Shown here: in pieces, positions 9,106 through 19,716 of the stretch | How positions within the stretch are numbered: the stretch's first letter is position 1 | How the letters are laid out: the number at the start of each line of letters is the position of its first letter | Assembly: GCA_902574705.1 (NCBI GenBank) | Contig: CACGOM010000002.1 | Span: forward strand, 44,066-108,065 | DNA from: an uncultured Pelagibacteraceae bacterium | GTDB lineage: Bacteria; Pseudomonadota; Alphaproteobacteria; Pelagibacterales; Pelagibacteraceae | Length of the DNA: 64,000 bases | Direction of reading: 5' to 3' | Program-made: the position numbers and the translations under genes | Notes under the pieces: generated by a model | The model's input: the letters and a program-made list of their open reading frames with translations, nothing else | Told to the model about the DNA's origin: nothing | The model's database searches: none

Positions 9106-9813
9106 ATGTTTGAGTATTTCAACCCTTACAGAATTTTTAAGATTAATTCTATTTTACAAAAAATTATTTTTTTTTGTTTTATATTGGTCTTAAGTATAGG
9201 TCTTGTTGAGGCTTTATTTCTATCGCCAGAGGATTATTTACAAAAAGACTCAGTAAGAATTATGTATGTGCATGTTCCTGCAGCATGGATATCTTTAGGA
9301 ATATTCTCAACAATAGCATTTTTATCAATTTCAGTTTTTATTTTTAAAAATAAAAATTTAATTTTAATTTCAAAAAGTTTAGCACCGTCTGGAATACTAT
9401 TTACTCTTATCGCTTTAGTCACAGGATCAATCTGGGGAAAACCTACCTGGGGAACATGGTGGGCTTGGGATGCAAGAATTACTTCTATGTTGGTATTATT
9501 GATCCTTTACGCTCTTTATCTTTTATCCTTTAGAATTTTCAAAGATCAAGTTAGATCGAATAAAATTTCCTCTATGATTGCAATTTTTGGTGCAATAAAC
9601 ATACCTGTAATTAAATTTTCTGTAGATTGGTGGAACACATTACACCAACCAGCTTCAATTAGTTTAACTGAAAAATCAGCGATACATTCCTCAATGTTAG
9701 TACCACTTGTTATAATGACTGCGGCATTTGCCCTATTTTCAGTTTTGATTTTTTTAATGAAATATAATACAGAACTGATAAAAATTAAGAATAAAGGATT
9801 AAAAAGACTATGA
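9106..9813 (+). CDS. ccmC: Heme exporter protein CcmC
   Basis: WWD motif WGKPTWGTWWAWDARITSMLVL; ORF extends in frame to 8998 but homology-like sequence starts near ATG 9106. Confidence 0.93.
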   Translation: MFEYFNPYRIFKINSILQKIIFFCFILVLSIGLVEALFLSPEDYLQKDSVRIMYVHVPAAWISLGIFSTIAFLSISVFIFKNKNLILISKSLAPSGILFTLIALVTGSIWGKPTWGTWWAWDARITSMLVLLILYALYLLSFRIFKDQVRSNKISSMIAIFGAINIPVIKFSVDWWNTLHQPASISLTEKSAIHSSMLVPLVIMTAAFALFSVLIFLMKYNTELIKIKNKGLKRL

Positions 9814-10040
9814 TATCAGATTTAATTTTAATGAACGGTTATGGACTTTATGTTTGGTCCGCTTTCGCATTTACATTGTTAGGTTTTTTGAGTCTATATG
9901 TCATTATAAGTTTACAGTTAAAAAAAGAGCAAAAAAGATTTGAAGAAAATTTCTCAGCGCTTACAGACGAAAAATATAACGTTGCAATTAATCAAGAAAT
10001 TTACAAAGAAATTTTAAAATACTCTGGCTCAAAAATTTAA
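9810..10040 (+). CDS. ccmD: Heme exporter protein CcmD
   Basis: 76 aa, single TM (NGYGLYVWSAFAFTLLGFLSLYVIISLQL), between ccmC and ccmE. Confidence 0.8.
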   Translation: MISDLILMNGYGLYVWSAFAFTLLGFLSLYVIISLQLKKEQKRFEENFSALTDEKYNVAINQEIYKEILKYSGSKI

Positions 10041-10052
10041 CTTTAATATTTC

Positions 10053-10475
10053 ATGTATGGGAAAAAAGTTAAATTAAGGATTTTATTTCTCTCTTTAATA
10101 TTAGCAGTATTAATACTGACTGTTTTCCTAGTTCTTAAATCTTTAGAAGAAAATGTAGTTTATTTCATTTCTCCATCTGAAATAAAAGAATTAGGAGAAA
10201 TTGATTATAATAAAAAATATAGGGTTGGTGGAATGGTAAAAAAAAATTCTGTTAATATGAGCGCAGATTATGTAAAATTTATTATCACTGATTTCAAAAG
10301 TGAAATAAGTGTAAAATATTCTGGAGTAATTCCAAATCTTTTTATAGAGGAAAAAGGCGTTGTAGCAGAAGGATTCCTTAAGGACAGAAATTTTTTAGAA
10401 GCATCAAAAATTTTAGCTAAACACGATGAAAACTATATGCCACCAGAGGTTAAAGAAGCATTAAAGGAAAAATAA
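10053..10475 (+). CDS. ccmE: Cytochrome c maturation heme chaperone CcmE
   Basis: 140 aa; heme-binding [13 protein letters not shown]. Confidence 0.95.
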   Translation: MYGKKVKLRILFLSLILAVLILTVFLVLKSLEENVVYFISPSEIKELGEIDYNKKYRVGGMVKKNSVNMSADYVKFIITDFKSEISVKYSGVIPNLFIEEKGVVAEGFLKDRNFLEASKILAKHDENYMPPEVKEALKEK

Positions 10476-10476
10476 G

Positions 10477-12339
10477 GTGTTAAATTTAATTGGAAATTAC
10501 TCCTTAGTTTTAGCTTTAACTATATCAATAATAATAATATTTTTATCTTTCAAAACTTTTAAATCAAAAGAAAATATTACATTTAATATTTTTTTTATAA
10601 TTTCATCACAATTTTTTTTAATCTGCATAAGTTTTCTAACATTACTACTTGCCTTTGTATATTCGGACTTTAGTAATTTGGCTGTATATTTTAATTCACA
10701 TAGTTCAAAACCATTATTTTATAAAATATCTGGTACGTGGGGTAATCATGAAGGAAGTTTGCTACTATGGTTATTAGTTTTAAGTTTGTTTAATTTGATT
10801 TTCTACATTAAATCAAAAAAGCTTTTAAATGCATTTAGAAGTTTAACGATTTTCTTTCAACAAATAATTATTTTAGGTTTTTTACTATTTATATTTTTTA
10901 CATCTAACCCATTCCAATTAGTTATACCAACTCCTATTGAGGGATTAGGTCTTAATCCTATTCTACAAGATCCTGCATTGGCTATTCATCCGCCAATTTT
11001 ATATTTAGGATATGTAGGTTCTTCAATAATTTTTTCATCTTCTCTCTCAGCATTAGTTTGTAATTATGTAAATAAGGAATGGGCAAGTGATATAAAAAAA
11101 TGGACTTTAATTTCTTGGATCTTTTTAACTGTTGGTATCATGCTAGGATCTATTTGGGCTTATTATGAATTAGGTTGGGGTGGTTTTTGGTTTTGGGATC
11201 CTGTAGAGAATGTTTCATTAATGCCTTGGCTTTGTTTAACCGCATTATTACACTGCACATCGGTCCTGAAAAAAAGATTAAATTTAAAATCTTGGACTAT
11301 CATACTTGCTATAAGTACCTTTATTTTAAGTATGAGTGGAACATTTTTAGTAAGATCTGGAATTTTAAATTCAGTCCATACTTTTGCTAATGACCCTGAA
11401 AGAGGATTATTTATTTTGATTTTTTTAACTTTTTTAATTTTAATTTCCCTAATTATATATTTTAAACACAACAATTTTAATCAAGAAAATAAATCATTTA
11501 TCTTTAGTAAAGAGTCTGCAATTGTAATTAATAATTGGTTTATGATGTATTTTCTTTCGGTAGTTTTGATTGGTACTGTTTATCCAATTTTTTTGGAAGC
11601 GATTACTAATGAAAAAATTTCGGTGGGGCCACCTTATTTTAATCAACTAATAATTCCCTTTTTAATTCCTTTTTTGATTATAATGGCCTTAGGGCCAAAA
11701 CTTGAATGGATAAAAAACAAAAAAGTAAGGGTTAAATTGACAAAAATTATTTTATTTGTTTTATCAATTTTTATTTCATATCTAATTGTAAGGCATTTCA
11801 GTACTAAAGTATTGTATTTAACAATTCTTATTTCCCCATCTTTGTATCTGTTCTTTATCTCTGTAATTGATCTAAATGATGAAAAACTAAAATTATCTCA
11901 AAAATTATCTCATTTTGGATTTAGTATATTAATAGTAAGTATTATTTTGAATAGTTTATTTAGTGAAGAAGTTTCAGTTAATTTAAAAAAAGGCGAAGAA
12001 AGACAATTGTCCAATTATTTACTTAAATTTAAAAATATTACTAAAACAGAAATTGATAATTTTACATCCTTAAAGGCAGAAATACATGTAATACAAAATA
12101 ATAAAGAACTAAAATTTTATCCTGAGCTTAGATTATATAAAGTGCCGGAAACAATAACTAGCGAGGCCGATATTAAAACTAATTTATTTAATGATAATTT
12201 AGTTGTTGTTAACTATTTGAAAGATACTGACTACTTAAACATTCGTTACCAAAAAAAACCTTTTATGTTATTAATCTGGATTTCTGCGATATTGTTAGCG
12301 ATTGGAGGCATGATAGGTTTAAGGAAAGATTTTAAATGA
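10477..12339 (+). CDS. ccmF: Heme lyase subunit CcmF
   Basis: 620 aa; GTWGNHEGSLLLW, WWD-domain ELGWGGFWFWDPVENVSLMPWL; GTG start. Confidence 0.96.
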   Translation: MLNLIGNYSLVLALTISIIIIFLSFKTFKSKENITFNIFFIISSQFFLICISFLTLLLAFVYSDFSNLAVYFNSHSSKPLFYKISGTWGNHEGSLLLWLLVLSLFNLIFYIKSKKLLNAFRSLTIFFQQIIILGFLLFIFFTSNPFQLVIPTPIEGLGLNPILQDPALAIHPPILYLGYVGSSIIFSSSLSALVCNYVNKEWASDIKKWTLISWIFLTVGIMLGSIWAYYELGWGGFWFWDPVENVSLMPWLCLTALLHCTSVLKKRLNLKSWTIILAISTFILSMSGTFLVRSGILNSVHTFANDPERGLFILIFLTFLILISLIIYFKHNNFNQENKSFIFSKESAIVINNWFMMYFLSVVLIGTVYPIFLEAITNEKISVGPPYFNQLIIPFLIPFLIIMALGPKLEWIKNKKVRVKLTKIILFVLSIFISYLIVRHFSTKVLYLTILISPSLYLFFISVIDLNDEKLKLSQKLSHFGFSILIVSIILNSLFSEEVSVNLKKGEERQLSNYLLKFKNITKTEIDNFTSLKAEIHVIQNNKELKFYPELRLYKVPETITSEADIKTNLFNDNLVVVNYLKDTDYLNIRYQKKPFMLLIWISAILLAIGGMIGLRKDFK

Positions 12340-12854
12340 AAATAAAATTACAATTTATATTTGTTTTTTTAATAATCATATTTGTTTTATCAATTTTTTT
12401 TAAAAGCTTGTTTGAAAATAAAAATTATATTCCAGAGAAAATAATTAATAAACTAGACAATCAATCAATTACAGAATTCTACTCGAGTAAAAATTATAAA
12501 TTAAAAGATTTATTCTCCCCTGAAGAATATATCATACTTAATATCTGGGCCTCATGGTGTGTGCCTTGTAGACAAGAACATTTACATATAACAAATCTTT
12601 CAGTTGTTGATAATTTGAAAGTTGTTGGACTAAATTACAAAGATAAAAAAAATAATGCAGGAAAATTTCTGAGTGACCTTGGAAACCCTTACGATATAAT
12701 ATTAATAGATAAGAATGGAACAGAATCTATATTTTTAGGAGCTTATGGTGTTCCAGAAACATTTTTAATTGACAGTGAATTGAATATTTTAAAAAAGTAT
12801 ATTGGACCAATTAATTTGGAAGATGAATTAGAGATTAAAAAATTGATCAAATGA
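12336..12854 (+). CDS. ccmG: Thiol:disulfide interchange protein CcmG/DsbE
   Basis: NIWASWCVPCRQEH thioredoxin motif, GAYGVPETFLID. Confidence 0.93.
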   Translation: MKIKLQFIFVFLIIIFVLSIFFKSLFENKNYIPEKIINKLDNQSITEFYSSKNYKLKDLFSPEEYIILNIWASWCVPCRQEHLHITNLSVVDNLKVVGLNYKDKKNNAGKFLSDLGNPYDIILIDKNGTESIFLGAYGVPETFLIDSELNILKKYIGPINLEDELEIKKLIK

Positions 12855-13228
12855 TTATAAAATTATTCAAATTAATATTTATTTTATTTTTCATAAATTT
12901 TTCAATTTTTTCTGCTTTTGCAGAAAACAAGAAAGTTGAAGAAATTTCAAAGAATCTAAGATGTTTAATTTGTCAAGGTCAATCTGTTTACGACTCTAAT
13001 TCTGAATTTGCTCTAAGTGTAAAGATTTTGATTTCAGAAAAATTAATATCAGGCAGCACAGAAAGTGAAATATATGATTTTCTAAAATCTAAATATGGTG
13101 ATTGGATTGTTTATGAACCAGAATTTAATAAATCAACTTTACTATTATGGATATTACCTTTATTTTTGTTTATTTTTGGAGGTCTTTTAATTGTTAGAAA
13201 AGTAATTATAAATAGATCAATAAAATGA
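12851..13228 (+). CDS. ccmH: Cytochrome c maturation protein CcmH (CycL-like)
   Basis: LRCLICQGQSVYDSNS (LRCxxC) and C-terminal TM. Confidence 0.95.
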   Translation: MIIKLFKLIFILFFINFSIFSAFAENKKVEEISKNLRCLICQGQSVYDSNSEFALSVKILISEKLISGSTESEIYDFLKSKYGDWIVYEPEFNKSTLLLWILPLFLFIFGGLLIVRKVIINRSIK

Positions 13229-13746
13229 AATTCATAAATAATTTGTTTAAAATTTGTTTAGCAGTATTTTTATTAACCATACAAAATGTGTACGGCGAGG
13301 AAAATCAAATTATTGAAAAAGACCACGAATGGAACTTTTATTCAGGAATGTTTGATTTCAGTGATGATGGTAAAAGATCATCTTTATTTGGAATTCAACA
13401 TCAAAATGAAACACTTACCAGGGAAAGTATTTTTGGCACTATATCCCCAGTAACAGGCTTCATGATGACCGCGGATAATGCAACTTATGCCTACACAGGA
13501 GTACAAGCTCAATATAAAGTTGGTAAATTAAATATTATACCAAGCTTTACACCTGGGTTATATGGAGAGGGAAGTGGTAAGGATTTAGGTCATATTTTAG
13601 AATTTAAAAGTGAAGTACAATTATCAATAGATATTTTTTCAAACAGTGAACTGGGTTTTTCATATAATCATATTTCAAATGCTAGCCTAGGCGATAAAAA
13701 TCCTGGGGCCAATAGTTACATGTTTAACTTTTTAAAAAGATTCTAA
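13225..13746 (+). CDS. PagL-like lipid A 3-O-deacylase / acyloxyacyl hydrolase family
   Basis: Signal peptide; C-terminal LEFKSEVQLSIDIF...FSYNHISNASLGDKNPGANSYMFNF resembles PagL His-Ser-Glu site. Confidence 0.7.
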   Translation: MKFINNLFKICLAVFLLTIQNVYGEENQIIEKDHEWNFYSGMFDFSDDGKRSSLFGIQHQNETLTRESIFGTISPVTGFMMTADNATYAYTGVQAQYKVGKLNIIPSFTPGLYGEGSGKDLGHILEFKSEVQLSIDIFSNSELGFSYNHISNASLGDKNPGANSYMFNFLKRF

Positions 13747-13761
13747 AATAATAATATAAAT

Positions 13762-14913
13762 ATGAGATTAAAAGATTGTCATAACTTTAACGATTTTAGA
13801 AAACTTGCAAAAAAGAAATTACCCTCACCTATTTTTCATTATATAGATGGTGCGGCTGATGATGAAATAACTTACGGAAGAAATACCAGCTCGTTTAACG
13901 ATGTAGATTTAGTTCCAAATGTTTTAAGGGGAGTAGAAGATATAGATTTATCTACTACAATCTTTGGAAAAAAAATTGATTTACCATTTTACTGTTCACC
14001 AACGGCGTTGCAAAGACTTTTTCACTACGATGGTGAGAGAGCTGTAGGTAAAGCTGCCCAAAAATTTAATACAATGTTTGGCGTATCGGCACTAGCTACA
14101 GTAAGTGTAGAGGAGATATCCTCGATAATTGACACACCTAAGATGTTTCAATTTTATTTTCACAAAGATAGAGGTCTAAATGACTCATGTTTAGAAAGAG
14201 CTAAAGCTGCAAAGTTTGATGTAATGGCCTTAACAGTAGATACTATAACAGGTGGAAATCGTGAAAGAGATTTAAGAACTGGATTTACCTCACCTCCAAA
14301 ACTAACTTTATCAAGCTTATTTAGTTTTGCTACCAAACCAATGTGGGGAATAAATTATTTAACAAAGGGTAAATTTGAGCTACCACATCTTCAAGATTAT
14401 GTAAAAGAAGGCACAAGCACAAATACCTCTATCGGAAATTATTTTTCAACGATGTTAGACCAATCTATGAATTGGAATGATGCAGAAAAGTTATGTTCCC
14501 AATGGGGAGGCCATTTTGCACTTAAAGGAGTTATGAGTGTAGATGATGCAAAAAGAGCTGTTGATATTGGATGTACAGGTATAATGGTTTCAAACCATGG
14601 AGGAAGACAATTAGATGGATCTAGATCACCATTTGATCAGTTAGCAGAAATAGTTGATGCTGTTGGTGACAAGTTAGATATTATTTGTGAAGGAGGTTTC
14701 CAAAGAGGAACTCACATGCTTAAAGCTTTATCTTTAGGAGCTAAGGCATGTGCTGGAGGCAGATTATATCTTTACGCACTCGCTGCTGCAGGTCAAGCTG
14801 GAGTTGAAAGAGCTTTAGGACAATACAAAGCAGAATTAGAGCGAGATATGAAATTAATGGGATGTAAAAAAATAAGCGACCTTAATAGAAATAACTTACG
14901 ATTTAGATCATAA
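13762..14913 (+). CDS. FMN-dependent alpha-hydroxy-acid oxidizing protein (LldD-like), copy 1
   Basis: 383 aa; KLPSPIFHYIDGAADDE, GIMVSNHGGRQLDGSRSPFDQL. Confidence 0.93.
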   Translation: MRLKDCHNFNDFRKLAKKKLPSPIFHYIDGAADDEITYGRNTSSFNDVDLVPNVLRGVEDIDLSTTIFGKKIDLPFYCSPTALQRLFHYDGERAVGKAAQKFNTMFGVSALATVSVEEISSIIDTPKMFQFYFHKDRGLNDSCLERAKAAKFDVMALTVDTITGGNRERDLRTGFTSPPKLTLSSLFSFATKPMWGINYLTKGKFELPHLQDYVKEGTSTNTSIGNYFSTMLDQSMNWNDAEKLCSQWGGHFALKGVMSVDDAKRAVDIGCTGIMVSNHGGRQLDGSRSPFDQLAEIVDAVGDKLDIICEGGFQRGTHMLKALSLGAKACAGGRLYLYALAAAGQAGVERALGQYKAELERDMKLMGCKKISDLNRNNLRFRS

Positions 14914-16065
14914 ATGAGTCTAAAAAATTGTTATAACTTTGAAGATTTTAGAAACTTAGCAAGAAATAAACTTCCTTCTCCGATTTTTCATTATATTGAT
15001 GGTGGATCAGATGATGAAGTAACTTTAAAAAGAAATACCAGCGCTTTTGATGAATGCGATTTAGTTCCAAATATTTTAGCTAGTGTTGGTACTCCAGATT
15101 TGTCTACTACAGTATTCGGAAGAAAAATTGATATGCCAATATTTTTATCACCAACTGCAATGCAGAGACTATACCACCCAGATGGCGACAAAGCCTCAGC
15201 AAAAGCCGCTGCTAAATTTGGAACCTTTTATAGCATGTCAACAATGGCTAATAATTCGATTGAAGAAATAGCAAATATTTCAAGTGGACCAAAACTATTT
15301 CAACTTTATGTTCATAAAGATAAATCTATAACCGATGATTTGATAGAAAGATGCAAAAGATCAAATTTTGATGGCATGTGTCTGACCGTTGATACATTAG
15401 TTGCAGGAAATAGAGAAAGAGATCACCGGACAGGCTTTACTACACCACCTAAATTAACTCTAAATAGTTTGATTAATTTTGCTATTAAGCCAAAGTGGGT
15501 ATTTAATTATTTAATAAATAAAAAATTTGAACTTTCTAATGTTGTTAAAAAAACGGATAAAGGTACTAATATTACTAAATCAGTGATTGAATATATTAAC
15601 GAGCAATATGATCCATCAATGAATTGGAAAGATGCGGAGTACTGTGTAAAAAAATGGGGCGGCCCATTCGCATTGAAAGGAGTAATGTCAGTTGAAGACG
15701 CAAAACGCGCTGTAGATATAGGATGTACAGCAATTATGATATCAAACCATGGTGGCAGACAATTAGACGGCTCTAGATCACCATTTGATCAGGTAAAAGC
15801 AATTTCTGACGCAGTTGGAGATAAATTAGAAATAATTTTAGATGGAGGTATCAGAAGAGGTACTCATGTGCTTAAAGCGTTAGCTGCGGGCGCAAAAGCC
15901 TGTAGCTTTGGAAAAATGTTTCTGTTCTCTTTGGGCGCAGGCGGGCAACAAGGCGTTGAACATTTATTAAAAATAATGCATGATGAAATCTATAGAAACA
16001 TGGTTCTAATGGGATGTAAAAATTTAGATGAGCTGAACAGCAAAAAAATAATTTATAGAAAATAA
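14914..16065 (+). CDS. FMN-dependent alpha-hydroxy-acid oxidizing protein (LldD-like), copy 2
   Basis: 383 aa, directly adjacent and collinear paralogue of 13762..14913; same FMN motifs. Confidence 0.93.
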   Translation: MSLKNCYNFEDFRNLARNKLPSPIFHYIDGGSDDEVTLKRNTSAFDECDLVPNILASVGTPDLSTTVFGRKIDMPIFLSPTAMQRLYHPDGDKASAKAAAKFGTFYSMSTMANNSIEEIANISSGPKLFQLYVHKDKSITDDLIERCKRSNFDGMCLTVDTLVAGNRERDHRTGFTTPPKLTLNSLINFAIKPKWVFNYLINKKFELSNVVKKTDKGTNITKSVIEYINEQYDPSMNWKDAEYCVKKWGGPFALKGVMSVEDAKRAVDIGCTAIMISNHGGRQLDGSRSPFDQVKAISDAVGDKLEIILDGGIRRGTHVLKALAAGAKACSFGKMFLFSLGAGGQQGVEHLLKIMHDEIYRNMVLMGCKNLDELNSKKIIYRK

Positions 16066-16078
16066 AATGGAGTGTTAA

Positions 16079-17242
16079 ATGAAATTAGCAAAAAGTTTAG
16101 AAAATTTAGGAACAGAAACAGCCTTTTCAGTTTTAGCTGAGGCAAAAAAATTAGAGGCCAAAGGTCATCCAATGATACACATGGGATTGGGTCAACCAGA
16201 TTTTAAAACACCTAAGCATGTAGTAGAAGCTGCAAAAAAAGCTTTGGATGATGGCCACCATGGTTACGTAATGTCAAACGGAATACCTGAGTGCAGACAA
16301 GCTGTAACAAGATGGATAAAAAAACGTTACAATACAGAAGTAGATTTTGAGAGGATTTTAATCATGCCTGGCGGAAAACCTACTATGAGTTATGCAATTC
16401 AGTGTTTTGGTGAACCGGGTGCAGAAATAATTCACCCAACTCCTGCTTTTCCTATTTATGAGTCTATGATTAATTATACTGGATCAACATCGGTTCCATA
16501 TGATTTAACTGAAGATAAAGATTTGAAATTTAGTGCAGAAAAAATTCTTTCATTAATTACTGATAAAACTAGATTATTAATTTTGATTAACCCAAATAAT
16601 CCAACAGGAAGTTTTGTTGAAAAATCAGAAATTGATAAAATAGCAGAAGGCTTAAAAAAATATCCACATGTAACAATATTAAGTGATGAAATTTATAGTA
16701 GACAGATTTTTGATGATAAAGAAATGCCTACTTTTTTTAATTACCCTGAATTAAGAGAAAGACTAATTGTTCTTGAGGGATGGAGTAAAGCCTACTCCAT
16801 GACAGGATGGAGACTTGGATGGAGTTTTTGGCCAAAGGATCTAGTTCCTCATGTTAATAAACTTTTAATTAATAGTGTATCGTGTGTAAACGCAGCAGCT
16901 CAATTTGCTGGAATTGCAGCTTTAGATGGTCCGGATGACTCTATAGACGATATGATGAAACATTTTACAGAGAGAAGAAAAATAATTCACGAAGGTCTTA
17001 ACAGTTTACCAGGTGTTGAATGTAGCTTACCCGGTGGAGCTTTTTATGCATTCCCTAAAGTAATAGGCACTGGAATGAATGGTGAAGAATTTTGTAAAAA
17101 AGCAATGCACGAAGCGGGCGTGGCGATAGTACCAGGTACAGCTTTTGGTAAAACTTGCAAAGATTATGTAAGGTTTAGTTTTGCATGTTCTCAAGATAAC
17201 ATTACAAATGCATTAGAGAATCTCAAAAAAATGTTGGGTTAA
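16079..17242 (+). CDS. Pyridoxal-phosphate aminotransferase class I/II
   Basis: 387 aa; GLGQPDFKTPKHV, NPNNPTGSFV, LEGWSKAYSMTGWRLGW. Confidence 0.93.
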   Translation: MKLAKSLENLGTETAFSVLAEAKKLEAKGHPMIHMGLGQPDFKTPKHVVEAAKKALDDGHHGYVMSNGIPECRQAVTRWIKKRYNTEVDFERILIMPGGKPTMSYAIQCFGEPGAEIIHPTPAFPIYESMINYTGSTSVPYDLTEDKDLKFSAEKILSLITDKTRLLILINPNNPTGSFVEKSEIDKIAEGLKKYPHVTILSDEIYSRQIFDDKEMPTFFNYPELRERLIVLEGWSKAYSMTGWRLGWSFWPKDLVPHVNKLLINSVSCVNAAAQFAGIAALDGPDDSIDDMMKHFTERRKIIHEGLNSLPGVECSLPGGAFYAFPKVIGTGMNGEEFCKKAMHEAGVAIVPGTAFGKTCKDYVRFSFACSQDNITNALENLKKMLG

Positions 17243-17286
17243 TTGTTGTATATTTTTTAATAGAATTTTTTATAATATAAAAATAT

Positions 17287-18660
17287 ATGAATGATCAAAT
17301 TCAATTGGAACTTAAAAACCTTTTAAACAATAGATTTTCAACATCAGAGTCAACGCGTGCAAATTATGCTAGAGGGGAAGACACCTATGATCCAATTTTA
17401 TCAAAAGCAGTAGTATTTCCAGAAACTAATGAGGAGGTTTCAAAAATACTGAGATTATGTAATGAGCATAAAATTCCTGTGGTGCCATTTGGAACAGGTA
17501 CATCGCTTGAGGGAAATGTTGTCGGTAACGAAAAAGGTATTACCATTTGTTTAGAAAAAATGAATAAAATTTTAAGTGTTAATGTTGAAGATTTTGATTG
17601 TAGGGTTCAGGCTTGTGTCACAAGAGAACAATTAAATGATTACTTAAGAGAGGATGGAGTTTTTTTTCCAATAGATCCTGGCGCAAATGCAGCAATTGGC
17701 GGCATGGCTTCAACATCCGCATCAGGAACAATGGCTGTGAAATATGGTACCATGAAGACTGTTATTTCAGGTTTAACCGTAGTTTTACCCAACGGTGATA
17801 TTATAAATACAGGCGGTAGAACTAAAAAAACTTCAGCAGGTTACAATTTAACAAATTTATTTATTGGGTCTGAAGGTACATTGGGAGTCATAACAGAAGT
17901 TCATTTAAGGTTATCACCTATACCAGAAAGTATAATGAGCGCAGTATGTCATTTCCCAAGTTTAGAAGATGCTGTACAAACAGCTCAGCAGGTTATTCAA
18001 TATGGAATACCAATTGCAAGGATTGAAATGCTAAACAAAGATCAAATGGGGATTAGTATTAACTATTCAAAATTGAAAGATATTCAAGCAGTACCGACTT
18101 TATTTTTTGAATTTCATGGTTCAGAGTCTTCTAACAAAGAGAATATTACAATTGTAGAAGAAATATCCAAAGAAAATAAGGGTAGTTCATTTAAATGGGC
18201 TAAAGATTTAGAAGAAAGAAATAAACTTTGGAAAGCAAGATGGGATGTATACTATTCTGTTAAAGCTCTAATTAAAAATGGAAGGGTTTATTCAACAGAT
18301 GTGTGTGTTCCTATTTCAAAAATAACAGAGTGCGTAAATTTTGCAGAGCAGCAAGCAAAAAAATTTGGAGTTCGAGCACCTATGGTTGGCCATTTGGGAG
18401 ATGGAAATTTTCATGTTATTTTACCGTTTGATCCACAAAAAAAAGAAATGTACAAAAATATTAGAGCATTTAATGATACGTTGATAAAAAAAGCTTTAGA
18501 ATTAAACGGGACTATTACAGGTGAACATGGTGTAGGGTTGCATAAAAAAGAGTATCTGTTAGAGGAGCATCCTGATAATATTCCAGTAATGAAATCAATT
18601 AAAAGAACTATTGATCCGAATAATATAATGAACCCAGGTAAAATTTTTGATTTAAATTAA
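17287..18660 (+). CDS. FAD-linked oxidase (GlcD / D-lactate dehydrogenase-like)
   Basis: 457 aa; VPFGTGTSLEGNVV, DPGANAAIGGMASTSASGTMAVKYGTM, NGTITGEHGVGLHKKEYL. Confidence 0.92.
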   Translation: MNDQIQLELKNLLNNRFSTSESTRANYARGEDTYDPILSKAVVFPETNEEVSKILRLCNEHKIPVVPFGTGTSLEGNVVGNEKGITICLEKMNKILSVNVEDFDCRVQACVTREQLNDYLREDGVFFPIDPGANAAIGGMASTSASGTMAVKYGTMKTVISGLTVVLPNGDIINTGGRTKKTSAGYNLTNLFIGSEGTLGVITEVHLRLSPIPESIMSAVCHFPSLEDAVQTAQQVIQYGIPIARIEMLNKDQMGISINYSKLKDIQAVPTLFFEFHGSESSNKENITIVEEISKENKGSSFKWAKDLEERNKLWKARWDVYYSVKALIKNGRVYSTDVCVPISKITECVNFAEQQAKKFGVRAPMVGHLGDGNFHVILPFDPQKKEMYKNIRAFNDTLIKKALELNGTITGEHGVGLHKKEYLLEEHPDNIPVMKSIKRTIDPNNIMNPGKIFDLN

Positions 18661-18662
18661 TA

Positions 18663-19616
18663 ATGAAAAAAATTTTAATTACTAGAAAACTACTAAAATC
18701 TTGTGAGGAAAAAGCCTCTAAAATATTTAATGCAAACTTTAATGATAATGATGAATTATATTCTCAATCAAAAGTAATTGAGATGAGCCAAGGATGTGAT
18801 GGTATTTTAACATCTTTAACTGATAAAATGGACGCTGAAACAATAAATAAATTACCCGATAGTGTAAAAATCCTGTCAAATTTTGCAGTTGGATTTGGAA
18901 ATATAGATTTAGAGGCGGCTAAGAAAAGAGGAATAGCAGTTACAAATACTCCTGATGTACTTACAGATGCAACAGCTGAAATTGGAATATTATTAATTTT
19001 AGGAGCATGTAGAAGAGCATCCGAAGGGATTCAAAGTGCCAAAGATAGTAATTGGAAGTGGTCGGCAGATTATTTGATTGGAAAACAACTGACTGGCGCA
19101 AGATTAGGTATTCTTGGAATGGGTAGGATTGGTCAGAAAATTGGAAAAATTGCAAAGTCTTTAGGAATGATTATTCATTATCATAACCGTTCAAAATTAA
19201 GTGAAGAAAAGGAACAAGGTGCAATATATCATGATAACTTGAAAGACTTACTTTCAGTTTCAGATGTTTTATCAATTTGTTGTCCAGCCTCAAAAGAAAC
19301 AGTTGATATGATAAATAAAGATACAATTGAATACTTACCTAAAGGCGCAGTTGTTACTAATGTGGCTAGAGGTGATATTGTTGAAGACGAAGCATTAATA
19401 GATGCATTAAACCGTAGAAAAGTTTACGCAGTTGGGTTAGATGTTTACAAAAATGAGCCAAATTTAAATCCTGGATATTTAAAACACAAAAGTGCTTTTA
19501 TTCTTCCACACCTTGGTAGCGCAACAAAAGAAACAAGAACAGCAATGGCAAATCTTGCAATAGATAATATTGATGAGTTTTTCAAAACTGGAATTTGTAA
19601 AAACAAAGTAAACTAA
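18663..19616 (+). CDS. D-2-hydroxyacid dehydrogenase (glyoxylate/hydroxypyruvate reductase-like)
   Basis: 317 aa; LGILGMGRIGQKIGKIAKSLGM, VTNVARGDIVEDEALIDAL, GLDVYKNEP, LPHLGSAT. Confidence 0.92.
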   Translation: MKKILITRKLLKSCEEKASKIFNANFNDNDELYSQSKVIEMSQGCDGILTSLTDKMDAETINKLPDSVKILSNFAVGFGNIDLEAAKKRGIAVTNTPDVLTDATAEIGILLILGACRRASEGIQSAKDSNWKWSADYLIGKQLTGARLGILGMGRIGQKIGKIAKSLGMIIHYHNRSKLSEEKEQGAIYHDNLKDLLSVSDVLSICCPASKETVDMINKDTIEYLPKGAVVTNVARGDIVEDEALIDALNRRKVYAVGLDVYKNEPNLNPGYLKHKSAFILPHLGSATKETRTAMANLAIDNIDEFFKTGICKNKVN

Positions 19617-19716
19617 AAGCCAAAATTTCAATCTGTAATTGTAAAAAAAGTTAGAAAAAGAAAATTTAACTCATGTTAATTAGTATCTTTCTAAGGACAA
19701 TTTGGGTTTTTTATGC

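Noticed and set aside
11163-11474. 103-aa minus-strand ORF inside ccmF
   Set aside because: Antisense of the WWD-domain coding region
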